Shown here piece after piece: positions 33,003 through 45,000 of a DNA stretch of 64,000 bases. The translations under genes were made by a program, and so were the position numbers. Numbering within the stretch: the stretch's first letter is position 1; each line of letters starts with the position of its first letter. The stretch spans positions 4,324,001-4,388,000 of the forward strand of contig JAYJMM010000124.1 in NCBI GenBank assembly GCA_037349105.1. The letters are read 5' to 3'. Below the pieces are notes generated by a model. The model saw nothing but the letters and a program-made list of their open reading frames with translations. It had not been told where the DNA came from and did not search any database. The stretch is from Limnomonas spitsbergensis. Lineage: Eukaryota > Chlorophyta > Chlorophyceae > Chlamydomonadales.

Positions 33003-36000
33003 TCAGCCTTCGTCATCATCTCTCTTTTCCCCAAGGGACGCCAGCAGCGACGCGCCCATCATGAGCGCTGCCCCGGTCCATGCCACGAGGCCCATGGACT
33101 CATCCGAGGCGTCCAGAGTCATCATCGCGATCCCAGTCGCAAAGATGGGCGTGGTGGCGTAGATCACCTGGGGGGATGGGGGGAGGGGGAGGGCAGGGGA
33201 TGGGGGGAGGGCAAGGGGAGGGAGGGCAGGGGATGGGAGGAGGGGGGAGGGCAGGGCAGGGGCGAGGGCAAGGGATGGGGGAATGGGGGGAGGGCAGGGG
33301 GAGGGAAAGGCAGGGGATGGGGGGATGGGGGAGGGCAGGGGGAGGGGGAGGGCAGGAGAAGGAGGAGGGCAGGGGATGGGGAGAGAGGGGGATGGCAGGG
33401 GGAGGGGAGGGCAGGGGATGTGGGGAGGGGGGGAGGGCAGGGGGAGGGAAGGCAGGGGAAGGGGGAGGGAAGGGCAGGGGGGAGGGCAGGGGGAGGGAGG
33501 GCAGGGGATGGGGGAAGGGGGGAAGGGTAGGGGGAGGGGGAGGGTATAGTTTTTCCCAGCGCGCATCAGACCACACCACGGGAGCAAAAGTTCGGCCACC
33601 CCTGGATCGTTGGGGACCAAACCTTCACCCACCTGCTACACCAGAGAACCCGCATCCGGAGGGGCTGGGGCGTTGTAGCTGAATTGTAGCTGAAACACGC
33701 TCAACAAATAAACAGTGGATGAGAGGAGAGAGAAGTTCTCAAGGACCTCTGGCATCAGATTGACTAAGCGGCAACTGTAATAAGAGCACCCCCCCCACCA
33801 CCACAGTGAAAACAAGGCATCCAGGGAGTAAAGTAGGTAGGCATCACGCTCCACTGCCCAGAGGCGTAACCCTTCACCCGACAAATTGACCTTCAACCGT
33901 AATACGAGGCCCCCCTCCACTTACACAGTGAAAACAAGGCATCCAGGGAGTAGAGAAAGTGCGGTAGCGTAAGACGTACAAGACGTAGCGTGACATAAAT
34001 TAGGCGAGGACGCAAACCCTTCACCAGCCACTCACATGTGCCTTCGTAGGCAGCACGCTCCACTGCGCAGAGGCACAACCCTTCACCCGACAAATCGACT
34101 TCAACCATAATACGAGCCCCCCCCCACACAAACACGTAGTGAAAACAAGGCATCTAGGTAGTACGGTAGCGTAAGCCTTACAGGTCGCAGCATAACGCAA
34201 ATTAGGTGAGAACGCAAACCCTTCACCAGCCATCCACATGTGCTTGAGCAGGCAGCACGCTCCACTGCCCAGAGGCGTGACCTTTCACCCGTCAACTTCA
34301 CCTTCAACCCACACGTGCCTGAGCAGGTGGCATGCTCTGTTGCCCGGAGGTCTACACTCCTGCATGTAGCTCAGGCCTAGCATAACGTAGCAAGATCAAA
34401 TCAGGTGAGATCCTATATCCGCCACCCACCTTTGCATGAGCAGGTTTCACATTCTGTTGCCTTTCAGGCATATAACCCTTCACCCCTCAACTTAACCTTC
34501 AACCCACCTGTGACTGAGCAAGTGACTCACTGTGCTGCTCACAGGCCTGCCCCCCCCCCCCTGTAGGAAGCTCAAGCCTAGCGAAACGTAGCATGATAAA
34601 AACTACGAGGGGAATACTCCATTACATTCAGGATACGGTACAGGTATCGTGTTTATTTAAGATAATCCATTTGTAAAGTAAAACAATCCTTCCATCCATA
34701 AATAAAATAAAACAATCCATCTCATATCCGCCACCCACCTTTGCCTGAGCAGGTGGCATGCTCTGCTGCCCCGAGGCCTGCCCCCCTGCAGATTGCTCAG
34801 GCCTGGCATGATGTAGCATGATCAAATAAGGCCGGACCCTATTGGTCGTGGACAACGAGACCTTATTATTGGCGACCATCTTTATCCACCACGCACCTGG
34901 GCCTGAGCAGGTGGCACGCTCTGTTGCCCCGAGGCCTGGAGGTAGGTCGCCAGGGCTCCGGGACCGAGCCCCACCCACAGCATCACCGACAGGCTCAACG
35001 GGTCGCCAAAGAGATGCCGCAACGACGATACGGCGTCTGCATATCCATTTGGCACGCCTGTGTATGGGGATTCAGGTGCAGAGGGGGTTGAGAGAGGGTC
35101 AAGGGGCAGAGGGGGTTGAGAGTAGGCGCGTCTGTTTGGGATAGAGAGGGCATGCCTACTTTGCCAGGGTGCACGGGCATTGGGGGCAGAGGGCGCATGT
35201 CTTTGGCGGGGGGCAGAGAGGGTATGCCTGCCTTGCGAGGTGAGGGGGCATTGGGGTTGGACAGAGCGCGTCTGTTTGGGATAGAGAGGGCATGCCTACA
35301 TTGCCAGGGTGCACGGGCATTGGGGGCAAAGGGCACATGTCTTTGGCGGGGAGCAGAGAGTGTCTGTCTGTCTTGCGGGTTGAGGGGGCAAGGGGGTTGA
35401 GAGAAGAAAGCCAGAGACGGCCTTTAAGTCCTGCTTCCCGTCTTCCTGAATTTCGTCCTCGCAACGACTAGTTTAGGGTTTAGGGTTTAGGCCTCCTGTC
35501 TTCTTCCTCGCAACGAAGACAGAGTTCCCCAAATCCATTTGACACGCCTGTTCTGCGGGGTGAGGCAGCAGAGAGGGTGAGAGGTGGCGCGCCTGTTTTG
35601 GGGAGCAGAGAGAGCACGCCCATCCTGCGAAGCGAGGGGGCAGAGGGGGGCAGCGTTGTGGGGCAAGTGGGCAGATTTGCTGCATCACATTCACTAGTCC
35701 AGGTCAGCATCACACCCACTCATCGAGGTCAGTATCACACTCACTGGTCCAGGTCAGCATTACACTCACTAATCCAGATGAGCATCACACTCACTGGCAC
35801 ATATCAGAATTACTCCCCCTCATCCAGGTCAGCATCACACTCACTGGCGCAGATCAGCATTACTCTCACTCATCCAGGCCAGCATCACGCTCACTCATCC
35901 AGGTCAGCATCACACTCACTGGCACATATCAGCATTACTCTCACTCATCCAGGTCAGCACCACACACACTCATCCATGTCAGCATCGTGATCACTCATCC

Positions 36001-39000
36001 AGGTCAGTATCGCACTCACTCATCCAGGTCAGCATCGCACTCACTGGTCCAGGTCAGCATTACATTCACTGGCCCAGGTCAGCATCACACTCACTGGCAC
36101 AGGTCAGTATCACGCTCACTGGTCCAGGTCAGTATCAAACTCACTCATCCAGGTCAGTATCAAACTCACTCATCCAGGTCAGCATCACACTCACTGGCCC
36201 AGGTCAGCATCACACTCACTGGCCCAGGTCAGTATCACACTCACTGGCACATGTCAGTATCACACTCACTCATCCAGGTCAGCATCACACTCACTGGTCC
36301 AGGTCAGCATCACACTCACTGGCCCAGGTCAGCATCACACTCACTGGCACAGGTCAGTATCACACTCACTCATCCAGGTCAGCATCACACTCACTGGCCC
36401 ATGTCAGTATCACACTCCCTCATCCAGGTCAGTATCACACTCCCTCATCCAGGTCAGTATCACACTCACTCATCCAGATCAGTATCAAACTCACTCATCC
36501 AGGTCAGCATCACACTCACTGGCACGGGTCAGTATCAAACTCACTCATCCATATCAGCATCACACTCACTGGCACAGGTCAGTATCACACTCACTGGCAC
36601 AGATCAGTATCAAACTCACTCATCCAGATCAGTATCAAACTCACTCATCCAGATCAGTATCAAACTCACTCATCCAGGTCAGCATCACACTCACTGGCCC
36701 AGGTCAGCATCACACTCACTGGCCCAGGTCAGTATCACACTCACTGGCACATGTCAGTATCACACTCACTCATCCAGGTCAGCATCACACTCACTGGTCC
36801 AGGTCAGCATCACACTCACTGGCCCTGGTCAGCATCACACTCACTGGCACAGGTCAGTATCACACTCACTCATCCAGGTCAGCATCACACTCACTGGCCC
36901 ATGTCAGTATCACACTCACTCATCCAGGTCAGTATCACACTCCCTCATCCAGGTCAGTATCACACTCAGTCATCCAGATCAGTATCAAACTCACTCATCC
37001 AGGTCAGCATCACACTCACTGGCACATGTCAGTATCAAACTCACTCATCCAGATCAGCATCACACTCACTGGTCCAGGTCAGCATCACACTCACTGGCCC
37101 ATGTCAGTATCACACTCACTCATCCAGGTCAGTATCACACTCCCTCATCCAGGTCAGTATCACACTCACTCATCCAGATCAGTATCAAACTCACTCATCC
37201 AGGTCAGCATCACACTCACTGGCACGGGTCAGTATCACACTCACTCATCCATATCAGCATCACACTCACTGGCACAGGTCAGTATCACACTCACTGGCAC
37301 AGATCAGTATCAAACTCACTCATCCAGATCAGTATCAAACTCACTCATCCAGATCAGTATCAAACTCACTCATCCAGGTCAGCATCACACTCACTGGCCC
37401 AGGTCAGCATCACACTCACTGGCCCAGGTCAGTATCACACTCACTGGCCCAGGTCAGTATCACACTCACTCATCCAGGTCAGCATCACACTCACTGGTCC
37501 AGGTCAGCATCACACTCACTGGCCCTGGTCAGCATCACACTCACTGGCACAGGTCAGTATCACACTCACTCATCCAGGTCAGCATCACACTCACTGGCCC
37601 AGGTCAGTATCACACTCACTCATCCAGGTCAGTATCACACTCCCTCATCCAGGTCAGTATCACACTCACTCATCCAGATCAGTATCAAACTCACTCATCC
37701 AGGTCAGCATCACACTCACTGGCACAGGTCAGTATCAAACTCACTCATCCAGATCAGCATCACACTCACTGGTCCAGGTCAGCATCACACTCACTGGCCC
37801 ATGTCAGTATCACACTCACTGGCACAGATCAGTATCAAACTCACTCATCCAGATCAGTATCAAACTCACTCATCCAGGTCAGCATCACACTCACTGGTCC
37901 AGGTCAGCATCACACTCACTGGTCCAGGTCAGCATCACACTCACTGGCACAGGTCAGTATCAAACTCACTCATCCAGGTCAGTATCACACTCACTGGCAC
38001 AGGTCAGTATCACACTCACTCATCCAGGTCAGCATCTCACTCACTGGTCCAGGTCAGCATCACACTCACTCATCCAGGTCAGTATTACACTCACTGACAC
38101 AGGTCAGTATCACACTCACTCATCCAGGTCAGTATAACACTCACTGACACAGGTCAGTATCACACTCACTCATCCAGGTCAGCATCTCACTCACTGGTCC
38201 AGGTCAGCATCACACTCACTCATCCAGGTCAGTATTACACTCACTGGTCCAGGCCAGCATCACACTCACTCATCCAGGTCAGCATCTCACTCACTGGCCC
38301 AGGTCAGCATCACACTCACTGGTCCAGGTCAGCATCACCCACGATAGGGAGAAGAAGGATAGTCCGAAGGTGGACATGGAGGCCAGCGTCAGGGACGGGA
38401 AGTTGGCGCTGTAGCGGCTGAGGCGGACCGTGCTCATGGCGAAGAAGACGGCGGACATGAGGACGTACAAGTAACCCAAGGGCTGCAGGGGAAAGCATAG
38501 TAGATAAGAATATGGCAAAGAGGACGGCGGACATGAGGACGTACGTACAAGTAACCCAAGGGCTGCGGGTAGAAACATAGCGGGGGTAAACATAGCGAGT
38601 CGATACAAAGCGGGTGGAGGTATACCGTAGATTCGAGCATCCTACCCTCATACTTAACGTTGTTTGGGGGGGAGGGTTGTGCCTGAGGGCTTATTATATG
38701 TTACTTTTTCGGGGTGAGGGATGGCGATCTGGCTAACAGACATAAAGCCAATTTGGAATGGATTAGAAAAGAAGATCTGCCCAGAGGTCAGCAATAAACA
38801 ATTGATTTCGCTCTGAGGGCAACATTTAAAGAATTGAAAATTTAAATCCGAGGGAAGAGAAATTGAATCTACAGTAGCGGGTGGACACATAGCGGATGGA
38901 CACATAGCGGATGGACACATAGCAGAGGAGTGCAGGTCCCTTACAGCGGATGGACACATAGCAGAGGAGTGCAGGTACATACATAGCGGATGGACACATA

Positions 39001-42000
39001 GCAGAGGAGTGCAGGTCCCTTACAGCGGATGGACACATAGCAGAGGAGTGCAGGTACATACATAGCGGATGGACACATAGCGGATGGACACATAGCGGAT
39101 GGACACATAGCGGATGGACACATAGCGGATGGACACATAGCAGAGGAGTGCAGGTACATACATAGCGGATGGACACATAGCGGATGGACACATAGCGGAT
39201 GGACACATAGCGGATGGACACATAGCGGGTGGACACATAGCAGAGGAGTGCAGGTGCATACATAGCGGATGGACACATAGCGGATGGACACATAGCAGAG
39301 GAGTGCAGGTGCATACATAGCGGATGGACACATAGCAGAGGAGTGCAGGTACATACATAGCGGATGGACACATAGCGAATGGACACATAGCGGATGGACA
39401 CATAGCGGATGGACACATAGCAGAGGAGTGCAGGTGCATACATAGCGGATGGACACATAGCAGAGGAGTGCAGGTACATACATAGCGGATGGACACATAG
39501 CGGATGGACACATAGCGGGCGGACACATAGCGGATGGACACATAGCGGATGGACACATAGCGGATGGACACATAGCAGAGGAGTGCAGGTGCATACATAG
39601 CGGATGGACACATAGCAGAGGAGTGCAGGTACATACATAGCGGATGGACACATAGCGAATGGACACATAGCGGATGGACACATAGCGGGCGGACACATAG
39701 CGGATGGACACATAGCGGATGGACACATAGCGGATGGACACATAGCAGAGGAGTGCAGGTGCATACATAGCGGATGGACACATAGCAGAGGAGTGCAGGT
39801 ACATACATAGCGGATGGACACATAGCGAATGGACACATAGCGGATGGACACATAGCGGATGGACACATAGCAGAGGAGTGCAGGTGCATACATAGCGGAT
39901 GGACACATAGCAGAGGAGTGCAGGTACATACATAGCGGATGGACACATAGCGGATGGACACATAGCGGATGGACACATAGCGGATGGACACATAGCGGGC
40001 GGACACATAGCGGATGGACACATAGCGGATGGACACATAGCGGATGGACACATAGCGGGTGGACACATAGCGGATGGACACATAGCGGATGGACACATAG
40101 CGGATGGACACATAGCGGGCGGACACATAGCGGATGGACACATAGCGGATGGACACATAGCGGATGGACACATAGCAGAGGAGTGCAGGTGCATACATAG
40201 CGGATGGACACATAGCAGAGGAGTGCAGGTACATACATAGCGGATGGACACATAGCGAATGGACACATAGCGGATGGACACATAGCGGATGGACACATAG
40301 CAGAGGAGTGCAGGTGCATACATAGCGGATGGACACATAGCAGAGGAGTGCAGGTACATACATAGCGGATGGACACATAGCGGATGGACACATAGCGGAT
40401 GGACACATAGCGGATGGACACATAGCGGATGGACACATAGCAGGCGGACACATAGCGGATGGACACATAGCAGAGGAGTGCAGGTACATACATAGCGGAT
40501 GGACACATAGCAGAGGAGTGCAGGTACATACATAGCGGATGGACACATAGCGGATGGACACATAGCGGATGGACACATAGCGGATGGACACATAGCGGAT
40601 GGACACATAGCGGGCGGACACATAGCGGATGGACACATAGCAGAGGAGTGCAGGTACATACATAGCGGATGGACACATAGCAGAGGAGTGCAGGTACATA
40701 CATAGCGGATGGACACATAGCGGATGGACACATAGCAGAGGAGTGCAGGTACATACATAGCGGATGGACACATAGCGGGCGGACACATAGCGGATGGACA
40801 CATAGCAGAGGAGTGCAGGTACATACATAGCGGATGGACACATAGCGAATGGACACATAGCGGATGGACACATAGCGGATGGACACATAGCAGAGGAGTG
40901 CAGGTGCATACATAGCGGATGGACACATAGCGGATGGACACATAGCAGAGGAGTGCAGGTGCATACATAGCGGGGGAGGTTTGAGCCATATCTCAGCCCA
41001 GTGGTGGCCTGAGTGGTGGCCCTCCAACAGGACGCCTGTCACACACTAAAACAACAACTACGAATGTTGAGGCGAACAGCAGCTTCCTGGCAGCTACCTG
41101 CCACACAATAAGACAACCACTACGAATATTGAGGCGAACAGCAGCTTCCTGGCAGCTACCTGCCACACACTACGACAACCACTACGAATATTGAGGCGAA
41201 CAGCAGCTTCCTGACAGCTACCTGCCACACACTAAGACAACCACTACGAATATTTAGGCGAACAGCAGCTTCCTGGCAGCTACCTGCCACACACTAAGAC
41301 AAACACTACGAATATTTAGGCGAACAGCAGCTTCCTGACAGCTACCTGCCACACACTAAGACAACACTACGAATATTGAGGCGAACAGCAGCTTCCTGAC
41401 AGCTACCTGCCACACACTAAGACAAACACTACGAATATTGAGGCAAACAGCAGCTTCCTGACAGCTACCTGCCACACACTAAGACAACCACTATGAATAT
41501 TGAGGCGAACAGCAGCTTCCTGACAGCTACCTGCCACACACTAAGACAACCACTAGAATATTGAGGCGAACAGCAGCTTCCTGACAGCTACCTGCCACAC
41601 ACTAAGACAACCACTACGAATATTGAGGCGAACAGCAGCTTCCTGGCAGCAACCTGTCACACACTAAGACAACCACTACGAATATTGAGGCGAACATCAG
41701 CTTCCTCACAGCTACCTGCCACACACTAAGACGACCACTACGAATATTGAGGCGAACAGCAGCTTCCTGGCAGCTACCTGCCACACACTAAGACAACCAC
41801 TATGAATATTGAGGCAAACAGCAGATTCCTGGCAGCTACCTGACACACACTAAGACAACCACTACGAATATTGAGGCCAACAGCAGCTTCCTGGAAGCTA
41901 CCTGACACAGCCCTGTTCACCCCCACACCCATGTTCTCACATGTTCTTGAGCTGCAGCCAAAGAAACCAGGATGCAAGAGGCTTCCTGGCAGCTGCCCAT

Positions 42001-45000
42001 CACAGCCACGCCCACGCCTTCATCCTAACGTCCTCACGTGTTAGTGCTCTGAAACCAGCGGAACTAAGAGGAAAGCCGATTCCCGGATGCTACTTGCGTC
42101 ACAGCCATGCCCACCCACTTCCACCCCCACATCTCCATGCATTCTTGCCCTGGAGGCAGCGGAATCACGAGGCGAGCAGCTTCCTGGTAGCTTCCCATAA
42201 TCACAGCCATGCATTCCCTCACACCCACGTCCTCACCTGTTCTTGCTCCTGAGACAGACCTCCATGCAGGCTGCCACCCTCGGCCGCCCCGTTGAACAGC
42301 CCGTCGGCGGCCACCAGCAGCGAGCCTGCCAGGCCCATGCCGCAAGCCACCCACTCGTACCGCTTGACGCGCTCCCCCGAGATGTGGACGAGCACCGGCG
42401 TGATGAGCACGGTGGCCTGGTTGAGGAACGCGGTCTTGGTGGCACTTATGAGCTGGAAGGGCAGGGAGGGAGTGGCAGCAAGGGTGATGAGCACGGTGGC
42501 CTGGTTGAGGAACGCAGTCTTGGTGGCACTTATGAGCTGGAAGGGCAGAGAGGAAGTGGCAGCAAGGGTCGCAGAAATAAACAGGAGGCGAGCAGCTTAC
42601 ACTGAGTACAACTTCATTGGAGCGGGGTTGCAGGAAGGGGCGACAAGGAGGGAATGTGAGGGGGAGGGGGGGGGGCTCGAGTAGGGAGGGGGGCGGGGTC
42701 CAGCTGAACCTGTGCCGTATCGTGGCACTTTGGTAGGACAATCCGGCTGAACCTGTGCCCTATTGCGCCGTATCATGCCGTATCGTGCTACCATGCTCTC
42801 ACCTGTACCCCCAGCACCAACAGACCGAAGGCGAGGCACATCCAAAGACCTAGTTTAGGGTTTAGGGTTAAGGGAGGAGGGCGGGCTCTTCCCTCACCCG
42901 TGCCCCCAGCAGCACCTCCAGACCGAAGGCGAGAAAGCCTAGTTTAGGGTGTAGGGTTTAGGGTTAAGCATTTAGGGTTTAGGGAGAAGGGCGGGGTCTT
43001 CCCTCACCTATACCCCCAGCACCTCCAGACCAAAGGCGAGACACATCCAAAGCCTAGTTTAGGGCTGAGGGCTTAGGGTTAAGAGTTTAGGGAGGAGGGT
43101 GGGGTCTTCCCTCACCTGTATCCCCAGCACCTCCAGACCAAAGACGAGACATGTCCAATGCCTAGTTTGGGGTTTAGGGTTCAGGGTGTAGGGAGGAGGG
43201 TGGGGTCTTCCCTCACCTGTACCCCCAGCACCTCCAGACCGAAGGCGAGACACATCCAGAGACCCAGCTCCGCGCCCACTACAACAATGTTCTCCGACTT
43301 CCAATTCAGCGCCAGCGCACACGCATGCTCCAGTCTGTTGACGGGCTCCCGCCGCCCGGCGTCGCCATCATCATCGTCGGCGTCAGCGGCGCTGCCGTCA
43401 CCCCGGTCGTCTGCGTCGGCTTCGGAGGAAAAGGAGGAGGAGGTGGAGAAGGAGGGGCTTTGCTCATAAGCGGCAGCGGTAGCCGCGGCTGCCACCGCTG
43501 CTCCTGTCGCGAATGCGGCGGCCTCTGCAGACAGAGGCTTGGTTGTCTCTCGGTGGGACGAGGGCTCCTTTAGTGTGACCGCCGCCGCGACGCATGAGCC
43601 CGCCAGGAACATGGCGGACAGCACGGCCTGCAGCGCGTTCATGACAGCTGCGCTGGGGGGCCTGCGGGGGAGGTGGGTGCAGCATGGGGTGTGAGGCCTG
43701 CGGGGGAGGTGGGTGCAGCATGGGGTGGGAGGCCTGCGGGGGAGGTGGGTGCAGCATGGGGTGTGAGGCCTGCGGGGGAGGTGGGTGCAGCATGGGGTGG
43801 GGGGCCTGCGGGGGAGGTGAGTGCAGCATGGGGTGGGGGGCCTGCGGGGGAGGTGGGTGCAGCATGGGGTGGGGGGCCTGCGGGGGAGGTGGGTGCGGCA
43901 TGGGGTGTGAGGCCTGCGGGGGAGGTGGGTGCAGCATGGGGTGGGGGGCCTGCGGGGGAGGTGGGTGCAGCATGGGGTGGGGGGCCGGCGGGGGAGGTGG
44001 TTGCAGCATGGGGTGGGTGGCCTGCAGGGGAGGTGGGTGTAGCATGGGGTGGGGGGCCTGCGGGGGAGGTGTGTGCAGCATGGGGTGGGGGGCCTGCGGG
44101 GGAGGTGGGTGCGGCATGGGGTGTGAGGCCTGCGGGGGAGGTGGGTGTAGCATGGGGTGGGGGGCCTGCGGGGGAGGTGGGTGCAGCATGGGGTGGGAGG
44201 CCTGCGGGGGAGGTGAGTGCAGCATGGGGTGGGGGGCCTGCGGGGGAGGTGGGTGCAGCATGGGGTGGGGAGCCTGCGGGGGAGGTGAGTGCAGCATAGG
44301 GTGGGGGGCCTGCGGGGAGGTGAGTGCAGCATGGGGTGGAAGGCCTACGGGGGAGGTGGGTGCAGCATGGGGTGGGAGGCCTGCGGGGGAGGTGGGTGCA
44401 GCATGGGGTGGGGGGCCTGCGGGGGAGGTGGGTGCAGCATGGGGTGGGGGGCCTGCGGGGGAGGTGAGTGCAGCATGGGGTGGGGGGCCTGCGGGGGAGG
44501 TGAGTGCAGCATGGGGTGGGGGGCCTGCGGGGAGGTGGCTTCAGCATGGGGTGGGGGGCCTGCGGGGGAGGTGGGTGCAGCATGGGGTGGGGGGCCTGCG
44601 GGGGAGATGGGTGCAGCATGGGGTGGGGGGCCTGCGGGGGAGGTGAGTGCAGCATGGGGTGGGGGGCCTGCGGGGGAGGTGAGTGCAGCATGGGGTGGGG
44701 GGCCTGCGGGGGAGGTGAGTGCAGCATGGGGTGGGGGGCCTGCGGAGGAGGTGGGTGTAGCATGGGGTGGGGGGCCTGCGGGGGAGGTGAGTGCAGCATG
44801 GGGTGGAAGGCCTACGGGGGAGGTGGGTGCAGCATGGGGTGGGGGGCCTGCGGGGGAGGTGGGTGCAGCATGGGGTGGGGGGCCTGCGGGGGAGATGGGT
44901 GCAGCATGGGGTGGGGGGCCTGCGGGGGAGGTGAGTGCAGCATGGGGTGGGGGGCCTGCGGGGGAGGTGGGTGCAGCATGGGGTGGGGGGCCTGCGGGGG

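Noticed and set aside
35987..38137. 716-codon plus-strand frame rich in [13 protein letters not shown] repeats
   Set aside because: The 25-bp unit contains no stop in any frame, so all three frames stay open. It is an intronic donor-edge array of the minus-strand EamA gene.
38826..41042. Three overlapping 630-740 codon minus-strand frames of [10 protein letters not shown] type
   Set aside because: By-product of a stop-free 15-bp satellite; all frames open at once and no conserved motif.
35690..41910. Centromere-type satellite
   Set aside because: Arrays are a few kilobases, lie within introns of one gene and derive from its exon edges.
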